Source: an uncultured Clostridia bacterium (GTDB lineage: Bacteria; Bacillota; Clostridia; Oscillospirales; Acutalibacteraceae). Taken from it: a DNA stretch of 64,000 nucleotides. The notes beneath the pieces were generated by a model. It searched no databases, was not told the origin of the DNA, and saw nothing but the letters and a program-made list of their open reading frames with translations. The first letter of the stretch is position 1. Every line of letters starts with the position of its first letter. A program made the translations under genes and the position numbers. This document shows, piece by piece, positions 43,439-51,648 of this stretch. The stretch lies in NCBI GenBank assembly GCA_944384855.1, contig CALWUY010000065.1, positions 23,267 to 87,266 of the forward strand, written 5' to 3'.

Positions 43439-45523
43439 ATGGAAAAAACGCTTGTGATTTTGACATTTGCCTGTTCGGTCATTGCATTACTTTTTGCATT
43501 CATTACCGCCCGGCGTGTCACTAAATCACCCGAAGGAACAGATTTAATGAAAAAAATTTCATTATCAATCCGTAAGGGCGCCAACGCATATTTAAAACGT
43601 CAGTATAAAATAGTTTCCATATTCTTTTTAATAATGTTTGTAATTCTCGGCATTATGGCAATACTTAATTTACTGACACCGTATGTTCCGTTCGCGTTTA
43701 TCACAGGCGGTTTTTTCTCGGCGCTTTCCGGATTTATAGGTATGAAAATTGCCACTCTGTCAAATGCCAGAACCGCTAATGCCTGCCGCGAGGGGCTTAA
43801 CAAAGGACTCAGGGTAGCCTTTTCGGCCGGAAGCGTTATGGGATTTACTGTTGTAGGTTTAGGTCTTCTTGATATTTCAATATGGTTTTTCCTGCTGAAA
43901 TTCATTTTCAAACTTGAAAACGAAGCGATTACCAGTGCGATACTTACCTTTGGAATGGGTGCTTCCTCAATGGCTCTGTTTGCGCGCGTCGGCGGAGGTA
44001 TTTTCACAAAAGCAGCGGATGTAGGCGCAGATCTTGTAGGTAAAGTTGAGGCAGGCATACCGGAGGACGATCCTCGCAATCCTGCCGTTATAGCCGACAA
44101 TGTAGGCGACAATGTAGGGGATGTTGCCGGCATGGGAGCTGATCTTTACGAATCGTATGTAGGTTCGATTATATCGGCATGCGCTTTAGGGGTAGCGGCT
44201 TTTCACGATATCAAAGCCATGGCGCTGCCTTTGATGATATCAGCCATAGGCGTTATATGCTCAATATTAGGCACTTTTTTTGTAAGGACAAGGGAAGGCG
44301 CCACACAAAAGCAGTTGTTGCGTGCGCTTTCTTACGGAACGAATTTCTCAGCGATTCTGATAGCGATAGTTTCTTTCCCTCTGGTATACTATATTCTCGG
44401 CAGTGATAACTGGGCTGTTTACTTTGCTATATTGGCAGGTCTTATATCCGGCGTGCTAATCGGGCAGTCTACCGAATATTTCACTTCTGACAGCTACAAA
44501 CCCACCAAAAACCTTGCCGCCACTTCCGAAACCGGAACTGCTACAATAATCATAGGCGGATTATCGGTCGGTATGCTTTCTACCCTTGTTCCGATTATCA
44601 TTATTTCAGTTTGCGTACTGGTTGCCTATTTTGTTTCAGGAGGCGCTTCAAGTGCTTCAATGGGCCTTTACGGAATTGCGCTGGCGGCAGTCGGAATGCT
44701 CTCGACATTAGGAATAACCCTCTCCACAGACGCATACGGTCCGGTTGCCGATAATGCGGGAGGAATTGCCGAAATGTCAGGTCTTGAACCTGAGGTAAGA
44801 CAGCGTACGGACGCTCTTGATTCATTAGGCAATACCACCGCAGCTACCGGAAAAGGTTTTGCCATAGGTTCGGCTGCGCTTACCGCGCTGGCTCTTATGG
44901 CCTCATATATTGATAAAATCAAATCCATTGAAGGCGGAGCGGAAAAAGTTGCGGATCTCAGCATTAACAACCCAACGGTTTTAACAGGACTCTTTATAGG
45001 GGCGTGTCTGCCGTTTGTTTTTGCGGCGCTCACTATGAATTCGGTAGGACGCGCGGCGCAAAGTGTCGTAAAGGAAGTCCGCCGCCAGTTCAGAGAAATC
45101 AAAGGCCTTATGGACGGCAAAGCCGAGGCAGATTACGCGAGCTGCGTGGATCTGTGCACAAAATCAAGTCTGCGTGAAATGATACTTCCGACTATAATAG
45201 CTATTGTTGTTCCGGTGATTGTCGGTCTTGTATTAGGATGTACCGGCGTTGTGGGAATGCTTGCCGGAGCTACGGTATCAGGCTTCCTTTTGGCTGTATT
45301 CATGTCGAATTCCGGTGGTGCGTGGGATAACGCCAAAAAGTATATTGAAAGCGGTGTACACGGAGGAAAAGGATCTGAAAATCATAAAGCCGCCGTTGTC
45401 GGCGACACAGTCGGCGATCCTTTCAAAGACACCTCCGGTCCGTCAATAAACATTCTGATAAAACTTTTATCAATGGTATCAATAGTCTTTGCCGCGCTGG
45501 TTGTAAGCGTTTCAATACTGTAA
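43439..45523 (+). CDS. hppA: Membrane pyrophosphatase (ion-pumping)
   Basis: A 694-residue membrane-bound pyrophosphatase with about 16 transmembrane segments. The substrate-binding DVGADLVGKVEAGIPEDDPR and DNVGDNVGDVAGMGADLYES are intact, as is the C-terminal VVGDTVGDPFKDTSGPS. The GNTTAATGKG segment has Ala where K+-independent enzymes have Lys, so this is likely a K+-dependent type. Whether it pumps Na+ or H+ cannot be settled by eye. It saves energy from PPi made by biosynthesis. The ATG at 43439 follows CGGAGGG. Monocistronic, with consensus promoter and terminator. Confidence 0.97.
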   Translation: MEKTLVILTFACSVIALLFAFITARRVTKSPEGTDLMKKISLSIRKGANAYLKRQYKIVSIFFLIMFVILGIMAILNLLTPYVPFAFITGGFFSALSGFIGMKIATLSNARTANACREGLNKGLRVAFSAGSVMGFTVVGLGLLDISIWFFLLKFIFKLENEAITSAILTFGMGASSMALFARVGGGIFTKAADVGADLVGKVEAGIPEDDPRNPAVIADNVGDNVGDVAGMGADLYESYVGSIISACALGVAAFHDIKAMALPLMISAIGVICSILGTFFVRTREGATQKQLLRALSYGTNFSAILIAIVSFPLVYYILGSDNWAVYFAILAGLISGVLIGQSTEYFTSDSYKPTKNLAATSETGTATIIIGGLSVGMLSTLVPIIIISVCVLVAYFVSGGASSASMGLYGIALAAVGMLSTLGITLSTDAYGPVADNAGGIAEMSGLEPEVRQRTDALDSLGNTTAATGKGFAIGSAALTALALMASYIDKIKSIEGGAEKVADLSINNPTVLTGLFIGACLPFVFAALTMNSVGRAAQSVVKEVRRQFREIKGLMDGKAEADYASCVDLCTKSSLREMILPTIIAIVVPVIVGLVLGCTGVVGMLAGATVSGFLLAVFMSNSGGAWDNAKKYIESGVHGGKGSENHKAAVVGDTVGDPFKDTSGPSINILIKLLSMVSIVFAALVVSVSIL

Positions 45524-45526
45524 ATC

Positions 45527-45560
45527 AAAAACGTCCGGATGTTTCCGGACGTTTTTATTT
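45527..45560. terminator. Bidirectional terminator between hppA and the alarmone synthetase
   Basis: AAAAACGTCCGGA (45527-45539) pairs with TCCGGACGTTTTT (45544-45556), giving a T run on both strands between convergent genes. Confidence 0.92.
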
Positions 45561-45564
45561 TATT

Positions 45565-46224
45565 TCAGTTTTTATAAATTTTATTCCTTATTTCCTGCAT
45601 TCTGATATCCAGACGGCTTATTTCCTCAGCGCAGGCTTTCAGTTCCTCATAAATCTCATCATCGTGCTCCGAATTTTCTTTTTTATACCTCACTTTATGC
45701 TCAAGGCTTGCCCAAAAATCCATGGCAATAGTGCGGAACTGTACTTCTACACGCATATATTTCTTTTCGTCTATTAAAAAAATCGGAATTTCGATAATAA
45801 GATGAAGACTTCTGTATCCGTTTTTTTTGGGATTTTTGATATAATCCTTTACTTCTATAACATTTATGTCATCCTGCGAAGAAAGCCTGTGAGCAAGCAT
45901 GTATATATCTTCGGGGAAAGAACATATAACCCTGACTCCCGCCACATCATTAAGATTCTTTTCTATGCTTTCAACTGTCAGCGGAAAATTTTTTCTTTTA
46001 AGCTTTTCAATAATGCTTTTAGGTGACTTAATACGGCAATTTATTGATTCAAAAGGATTTCTGTCATTTACAAGGCTAAGCTGATTGTTAAGTACGTCCA
46101 GCTTAGTCTTCACTTCAAGCATAGCGCAATTATATCTCATTATCAGCTCTACGTACGGACGGGTCTTATCAAATACGTCATTGGGAATACTTTCCAATAT
46201 ATCCAACGGGTTTTTATTTTCCAT
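45565..46224 (-). CDS. Small alarmone synthetase, RelQ/YjbM-like
   Basis: A 219-residue protein consisting of a (p)ppGpp synthetase domain without the hydrolase, TGS or ACT domains of Rel. Motifs are LNDVAGVRVICSFPEDIY, KKNGYRSLHLIIEIP, and VEVQFRTIAMDFWASLEHKV, followed by a C-terminal helix that in RelQ forms tetramers. It would make (p)ppGpp from GTP/GDP and ATP. The ATG at 46224 follows CAGGAG by nine bases; a longer frame lacks support. Monocistronic. Confidence 0.93.
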   Translation of the reverse strand: MENKNPLDILESIPNDVFDKTRPYVELIMRYNCAMLEVKTKLDVLNNQLSLVNDRNPFESINCRIKSPKSIIEKLKRKNFPLTVESIEKNLNDVAGVRVICSFPEDIYMLAHRLSSQDDINVIEVKDYIKNPKKNGYRSLHLIIEIPIFLIDEKKYMRVEVQFRTIAMDFWASLEHKVRYKKENSEHDDEIYEELKACAEEISRLDIRMQEIRNKIYKN

Positions 46225-46332
46225 TATTTTTATACTCCTGCTTTTGTTTTTTCTGACATAATTATATCTCATATATTATAAACCATCTTTAATAATATGA
46301 AAACATTTTTTTAACTTGCCGGTATTTAAAAT

Positions 46333-46366
46333 AAAAAAGCCTTTGACCTTGGTCAAAGGCTTTTTT
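46333..46366 (-). terminator. Terminator of the P-type ATPase gene
   Basis: AAAAAAGCCTTTGACC (46333-46348) pairs perfectly with 46351-46366; the hairpin begins one base after the ATPase stop and gives six T on the minus strand. Confidence 0.9.
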
Positions 46367-46367
46367 A

Positions 46368-48983
46368 TTAATGCGCGGACTTTATAAGCCCTATCGCTTT
46401 TGAAATTTCCATTAATATGAGCGGAACAAGTATTAATCCCAATCCTATCAGGTACAGTTCGGCAGGCAGAATAACGAGTCCGAATGCTTTTCTCAGAGGC
46501 GTAAAAAGTACCAGCAAAATCATAACAGCCGAAACAAAAGCTGCCGTATTCAGTTTTTTATTCCCGAAAAATCCGGTTTTAAAGAGGGATTTTTCACTTC
46601 GCATATTAAACGCCTGTACGATCTGAGACATTGCCAGTACCATAAATGCCGCGGTCTGTCCTCCCTCAAGACTTGAGGTAATGCTTTCTCCCAGTCTGAA
46701 GGCAATAAGCGCCAGCGCCGCAAACATAACGCCCTGCAGCACTATACGCACTCCGAAGCCTCGGGCAAAAATCCCCTCATCCTTAGGCTTGGGGTTTCTT
46801 TCCATTACATCTTTTTCTACTGTCTCCATTCCGAGCGCTATGGCAGGCAGTGAATCGGTCACTAAATTTATCCATAAAAGCTGCATTGAAAGGAACGGTG
46901 ACTTATGCCATAAAATCATAGCTAAAAACACCGTTATAACCTCGCCTATATTGGTGCCGAGCAGAAATCCCACAACTTTTTTAATGTTTGCGTAAATTCC
47001 CCTGCCTTCTCTTACAGCGTCAACTATTGTAGCAAAGTTATCGTCTGTAAGCGTCATATCTGCCGCCCCCTTCGCGACATCCGTACCCGTGATTCCCATC
47101 GCGCACCCTATGTCTGCCGCCTTAAGAGCGGGGGCGTCATTCACACCGTCTCCGGTCATTGATACTACCTGACCTTTTCTCTGCCATGCCTTGACTATCC
47201 TGATTTTATTTTCAGGCGACACTCTCGCGTAAACGCTCACATTCTCTACTTTTTCGTCAAGCTGCTCATCAGTCATAGCGTCCAGCTCTGATCCTGTTAC
47301 AGCTGTATCCCCCTGTTTCATTATTCCGAGTTCCTTAGCTATTGCAGACGCGGTAACTATATGATCTCCCGTGATCATAACCGGTTTTATACAAGCCCTG
47401 CGGCAGATTTTTACGGCCTCTGCCGCTTCTGGACGCGGCGGATCTATCATACCTACCAATCCCATAAAGGTAAGTCCGTTTTCAAGTTCTTCCGAAACAG
47501 CCTGCTGTGGTACATTATCTATTTCCTTATATGCTATTGCAAGTACCCTGAGAGCATTTTCACTCATCTGATCCGAGATAATTCCTGCCTTTTCAAGATT
47601 CCCGCTTATACATCTTTCAGCCAGTACGTCAAAAGCGCCTTTTACTATAACGGTATTTTTTCCGTCTATGCGGTTAACCGTTGTCATAAGTTTGCGGTCA
47701 GAGTCAAATGGTATGCCCCCTATACGCGGATATTCTCTGTTAAGTTCATCTTTCTGCATGCCGTTTTTATAGGCTGCAAGAACAATAGAGGTTTCAGTGG
47801 GGTCGCCTATGTGTTTTTCTTCACCCTTTTCAAATACCACCGACCCGTCACAGCAGAGCGTGCCGTACATCAATAGCTTCCGCACCGACGGCGAATTGTT
47901 CTCTGATACCGTCTCGCTTTCCTCCATACCGTCACAGTAAGCTTTAGTTAAGGTCATTCGGTTTTGAGTCAATGTACCCGTTTTATCCGAGCATATAACC
48001 GAAGCGCTTCCTAAAGTCTCGACTGCCGGAAGTCTTCTTATCAGCGCGTTTTTCTTTACCATGCGCTGGACGCCTATTGAAAGCACAACGGTGACTATAG
48101 CCGGCAGGCCTTCGGGAATTGCCGATACCGCAAGCGATACCGAAGTCATAAAGATTTCAAGCACCGGTATTTTGTTTAACAGTCCCACAACAAATATCAC
48201 CGCGCATGCAACAAGCGCCGCGAAACCCAGATATTTTCCGAGTTTGGCAAGCTTTTGCTGAAGCGGAGTCTGGGTTTCGGCTTCACCTTCAAGCAAATTC
48301 GCGATTTTTCCCATTTCGGTATTCATACCGGTCGCCGTGACCGCCGCAGCAGCAGTACCGTAGGTTATACTGCAACCAGAAAACACCATATTGGAGCGAT
48401 CTCCTATAGGCGCGTTTTCTTCCGTTATTACCTCCGAGTCTTTTTCGCTCGGAACGGATTCTCCGGTAAGAGCTGATTCCTCGGATTTAAGCGCCGTGCT
48501 CTTTATCAGGCGCGCGTCCGCAGGAACATAATCCCCTGCCTCCAGGTGTATGATATCCCCCGGAACAAGCTCAGAAGCGTCGATTATCGTTTCATGTCCG
48601 TCCCGTATTACTCTGGCGTGCGGCGCCGACATATTCTTAAGTGCATCCAAGGCCTTCTCCGCCTTGCCCTCCTGATAAACGCCCATTACGGCGTTAAGTA
48701 TGACTATTATCAGTATCAGCGCGGGTTCAAACAATTCTCCCCAATTTTTTTCCACGCAAACCACTATGAAAGATATTACAGCCGCCGCTATAAGAATCAG
48801 AATCATAGCATCCTTAAACTGTTCGAAAAAGCGTCTCAGTAATGTCTTTTTATTCTTCTCACTGAGCTTATTCGCTCCGTATTTTTGTTTTCTGTCTGCC
48901 GCTTCAACGCTGCTCAGACCTTTTTGCCCATCTGTTTCCAGCAAATTCAAAACTTCAAATTTAGATTGGTTATGCGGTGCCAA
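46368..48983 (-). CDS. P-type cation ATPase (Ca2+/Mn2+ type), riboswitch controlled
   Basis: An 871-residue type II P-type ATPase. TGES is at 173-176, the phosphorylated Asp333 in SDKTGTLTQN, GDGVNDAP in the hinge, and ten transmembrane segments are expected. Ion ligands appear as IPEGLPA in TM4 (289-295) and INLVTDSLPA in TM6. By sequence it would be called a calcium ATPase of the SERCA/PMR1 group. The Mn2+-sensing yybP-ykoY riboswitch upstream points instead to Mn2+ export, as for related ATPases under the same element. Start is TTG with GGAGG eight bases upstream. Confidence 0.93.
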   Translation of the reverse strand: MAPHNQSKFEVLNLLETDGQKGLSSVEAADRKQKYGANKLSEKNKKTLLRRFFEQFKDAMILILIAAAVISFIVVCVEKNWGELFEPALILIIVILNAVMGVYQEGKAEKALDALKNMSAPHARVIRDGHETIIDASELVPGDIIHLEAGDYVPADARLIKSTALKSEESALTGESVPSEKDSEVITEENAPIGDRSNMVFSGCSITYGTAAAAVTATGMNTEMGKIANLLEGEAETQTPLQQKLAKLGKYLGFAALVACAVIFVVGLLNKIPVLEIFMTSVSLAVSAIPEGLPAIVTVVLSIGVQRMVKKNALIRRLPAVETLGSASVICSDKTGTLTQNRMTLTKAYCDGMEESETVSENNSPSVRKLLMYGTLCCDGSVVFEKGEEKHIGDPTETSIVLAAYKNGMQKDELNREYPRIGGIPFDSDRKLMTTVNRIDGKNTVIVKGAFDVLAERCISGNLEKAGIISDQMSENALRVLAIAYKEIDNVPQQAVSEELENGLTFMGLVGMIDPPRPEAAEAVKICRRACIKPVMITGDHIVTASAIAKELGIMKQGDTAVTGSELDAMTDEQLDEKVENVSVYARVSPENKIRIVKAWQRKGQVVSMTGDGVNDAPALKAADIGCAMGITGTDVAKGAADMTLTDDNFATIVDAVREGRGIYANIKKVVGFLLGTNIGEVITVFLAMILWHKSPFLSMQLLWINLVTDSLPAIALGMETVEKDVMERNPKPKDEGIFARGFGVRIVLQGVMFAALALIAFRLGESITSSLEGGQTAAFMVLAMSQIVQAFNMRSEKSLFKTGFFGNKKLNTAAFVSAVMILLVLFTPLRKAFGLVILPAELYLIGLGLILVPLILMEISKAIGLIKSAH

Positions 48984-49064
48984 TTCTTATTCCTCCAAAA
49001 ATATATATTTTAATCAAATGTAATTATATTTATTATTCCTTAATTACAATAATTAATTTAACCG

Positions 49065-49182
49065 AAAAAGACTCATGCAAAGCTTTAAGCTTCGCATGAG
49101 TCTTGCAAATTAAAACAAGCCAGACCTTCCGGCCATGTATGTTGACTTGCTGCACATAATGTGTTCGCTACTCCCTCATCGC
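49065..49182 (-). promoter_or_regulatory. yybP-ykoY manganese riboswitch with terminator
   Basis: On the minus strand GATGAGGGAGTAGC (49180-49167), GTCAACAT (near 49146) and GCAAGACTCATGC (49106-49094) match the conserved core of yybP-ykoY aptamers in order and spacing. The 3' P1 strand (ACTCATGC) can instead pair with the next segment to form a long hairpin (49104-49068) ending in TTTTT. The two folds are exclusive, so Mn2+ binding should prevent termination and switch on the ATPase gene that follows. Confidence 0.85.
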
Positions 49183-49188
49183 TAATGT

Positions 49189-49217
49189 ATTTTAACACAG
49201 CATTATTAAACTGTCAA
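49189..49217 (-). promoter_or_regulatory. Promoter of the manganese riboswitch transcript
   Basis: TTGACA (49217-49212), 17 bases, TAAAAT (49194-49189) on the minus strand. The predicted start, near 49182, coincides with the 5' end of the aptamer. Confidence 0.88.
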
Positions 49218-49261
49218 TACCGAAATCGTCTCCCAGTATACATACCGCTATACATTATCAG

Positions 49262-50443
49262 CTATCCTGCATAATTCGTATCGAATGTTATTACACACAT
49301 AAACGTGGGATTTATCTGTTTCGCGATCTCGGATATCCGCTTTCTTAATTCCTCTTTCGTGATTTTCAGGCTGTCCGGCACTACAACATCAAAAATCAGA
49401 TTAGTCCTGTTATTGCCAACCGGAGTCATTCTGAAATCGTGCAGCGTCAGCAACGGATCAATATCTTTAATCTTTTCAGACAAAATATTCCGCGTGTTGT
49501 GCACCACCTCATTATCTGTATCAATAGGATCCATGTGAATAACAAGCAAAACATCGAGTTTTTCGGAAACCAGTTTTTCACATAAATCTATCTGCTCGTG
49601 ACATTTCACGATATCAGTGTTCTGCGGCACTTCTACATGCAAAGAAGCAAACTGTCTTCCCGGACCGTAATTATGAACTATTAAGTCATGAATGCCCACA
49701 AACTCCTTGAAAGAAAGCACCGTATTTTCGATTTCCTCTATAAGCTCTTTTTCCGGAGGCGTGCCGAGTATCTGGTCAAGCGTGGTTTTGGCCGATCTTA
49801 TTCCGGAATAAATAATAAATAAAGCGACAAATATGCCCATGACCGCATCAAGATTAAACGGGACTTTCGTAAGCATGGATATTCCCACAGAAATCAATAT
49901 CACTCCTGTGGTTATACAGTCATTAACCGAATCCTGAGCTGTGGCGACAAGCGCCTCCGAATCTATTTTCCTGCCTATTTTTCTGTTGAATAAAAACATA
50001 TAGAATTTTATCAATATAGATACTGTAAGTATAATCAAAGCCGTCACCGAATATTCCGGCGCAGGATCACCGCTCACCAATGTCTGAACCGAACCTTTCA
50101 AAAGTTCGAAGCCTACAAGCAATATAAGCGTAGATACTATAAACGCGCTTATATACTCCATTCTTCCATGTCCGAAAGGATGGTCGGAATCAGCCGGCTT
50201 ATTCGCCATCTTGAAACCTATGCCTGTAATAACCGAAGATCCCATATCCGAAAGATTGTTAAGTCCGTCCGCAACTATAGAAATACTGCCGGTAAGAGAA
50301 CCGGCAGTAATCTTAATTGCAGAAAGCAGCAAATTACAGATAATACCGAAAGCGCTGCCTAAAGTACCGTAAGCGGCACGAACCTTATTGTCCTTAACAT
50401 CTTCATAGTTTTTTATAAAAAGACGTATAAGAAATGTCGACAT
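49262..50443 (-). CDS. Cation diffusion facilitator, MntE-like
   Basis: A 393-residue CDF transporter with six transmembrane segments and a C-terminal cytoplasmic ferredoxin-like domain (from about 215). The TM2 metal motif is VADGLNNLSD and the TM5 motif AQDSVND. These match the DGFNNVSD and KDNLSD pattern of the pneumococcal Mn2+ exporter MntE rather than the His-containing motif of zinc CDFs. Its ATG overlaps the stop of the ddl-like gene (TAATG), so it is translated with murF and ddl. It lies directly before the manganese riboswitch. Mn2+ efflux is the best inference; Zn2+ or Fe2+ is possible. Confidence 0.88.
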   Translation of the reverse strand: MSTFLIRLFIKNYEDVKDNKVRAAYGTLGSAFGIICNLLLSAIKITAGSLTGSISIVADGLNNLSDMGSSVITGIGFKMANKPADSDHPFGHGRMEYISAFIVSTLILLVGFELLKGSVQTLVSGDPAPEYSVTALIILTVSILIKFYMFLFNRKIGRKIDSEALVATAQDSVNDCITTGVILISVGISMLTKVPFNLDAVMGIFVALFIIYSGIRSAKTTLDQILGTPPEKELIEEIENTVLSFKEFVGIHDLIVHNYGPGRQFASLHVEVPQNTDIVKCHEQIDLCEKLVSEKLDVLLVIHMDPIDTDNEVVHNTRNILSEKIKDIDPLLTLHDFRMTPVGNNRTNLIFDVVVPDSLKITKEELRKRISEIAKQINPTFMCVITFDTNYAG

Positions 50444-51636
50444 TAATTTTTAGCTCCTTTAGAACCCTTCGTTCCGAATGATACACCCGAAAGAATATTT
50501 GTATCAATAGTATAAGAAATATTTTCACGGTTTCTCTGGCGTTTGAATGCCAGCTCAATAAGCCTGTCGCAAAGTTCCCTGTATTTTATTCCGGTGGCAT
50601 CCCAGAGGTAAAACGCAAGCGATCCCGGTATAGTGTTGATTTCATTGGCATAAACCGTATTGTTGTCGGTATCTATTATAAAATCTATTCTGGCTACTCC
50701 CTCAGCGCCGATAGCCTTAAAAATTCCGCAGGCAAGACGCCTTATCTCCTCTGTTTTTTCCTCATCTATGTCGGCAGGTATTTTTCTGCCCAAAGATGCC
50801 ATTCCCTTACTCTGTCCGCCGGTTTTGGAATTGCCCATATATTTGTCATTGTAAGAAAGTATTTCATCGTTCATAAACGGTTCCTCACAAACGCTGGCTA
50901 TACACGAATCCGCATTCCCAAGAACAGAACAGTTGATTTCTCTTAAATGCTCTACTGCCCTTTCCACCAGTATTTTGTCCGAAAAGGAATACGCCAGCAT
51001 TAACGCGCTGTCAAGTTCCTCCTCTGAGCTTACTTTGCTGATACCTATACTCGATCCCGTATTTACCGGTTTTACAATCAGCGGAAATCCGATTTTATTT
51101 TTGATTTTTTCGGTGACAACCGATTTATCCGCCGTATATTCCCTTGCCCTGAAACATATACAATCAAGTACCGGAAGTCCGGCGTTTTTAAGTACATCTT
51201 TGAAAACGGACTTATCCATTCCGACAGCTGATGACATCACGTCACAGCCTACATACGGCAAATTAAGATACTCTAAAAATCCCTGTATGGTTCCGTCCTC
51301 ACAGTTGGTCCCGTGGACTATTGGGAAAGCAACATCTATTACTGTCGGCTTCTCTCTTTTGAAAAAAGAAACCGTCTCGCTCTTCATTAAAACCTTGCCG
51401 TCTTCACGCACAAAGTACACCTTTCTGCTTTTTTTCAGAAGTTCAGCCAAATTCCTGTATTCCTCTATTGTGAACATAGACTCTCCGGTATACATCTCAC
51501 CGTCTTTTGTAACATATACAGGAGTTACATCATATTTCTCGCGGTCAATCGCATTCATAGCCTGAACGGCTGAAATAATCGATACCTCATGCTCTACAGA
51601 GCGGCAGCCGTAAAAAACCGCAACATTTGTTTTCAT
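50443..51636 (-). CDS. ddl: D-alanine-D-alanine ligase family protein
   Basis: A 397-residue ATP-grasp ligase. The N-terminal FYGCRSVEHEVSIISAVQAM carries the Glu that binds the first D-Ala; KPVNTGSSIGISKV and ARIDFIIDTDNNTVYANEIN carry ATP and Mg2+ ligands. The omega-loop region ILSYNDKYMGNSKTGG continues with SKGMASLGRKIPA and is longer than in E. coli DdlB. It joins two D-alanines for the peptidoglycan stem; the loop difference means that D-Ala-D-Ser activity cannot be excluded, but no VanT/VanXY genes are near. It follows murF by 12 bases and overlaps the CDF gene by one base. Confidence 0.93.
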   Translation of the reverse strand: MKTNVAVFYGCRSVEHEVSIISAVQAMNAIDREKYDVTPVYVTKDGEMYTGESMFTIEEYRNLAELLKKSRKVYFVREDGKVLMKSETVSFFKREKPTVIDVAFPIVHGTNCEDGTIQGFLEYLNLPYVGCDVMSSAVGMDKSVFKDVLKNAGLPVLDCICFRAREYTADKSVVTEKIKNKIGFPLIVKPVNTGSSIGISKVSSEEELDSALMLAYSFSDKILVERAVEHLREINCSVLGNADSCIASVCEEPFMNDEILSYNDKYMGNSKTGGQSKGMASLGRKIPADIDEEKTEEIRRLACGIFKAIGAEGVARIDFIIDTDNNTVYANEINTIPGSLAFYLWDATGIKYRELCDRLIELAFKRQRNRENISYTIDTNILSGVSFGTKGSKGAKN

Positions 51637-51648
51637 ATATTTATCACC

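Noticed and set aside
47361-47876. A 171-codon plus-strand frame inside the P-type ATPase gene
   Set aside because: It is antisense to well-conserved ATPase motifs, with no ribosome site; a frame shadow.
49065-49182. First read as a simple terminator for the CDF gene
   Set aside because: The upstream 80 bases match the yybP-ykoY aptamer core and have their own promoter, and the hairpin shares a strand with P1, so it is better explained as a riboswitch expression platform.
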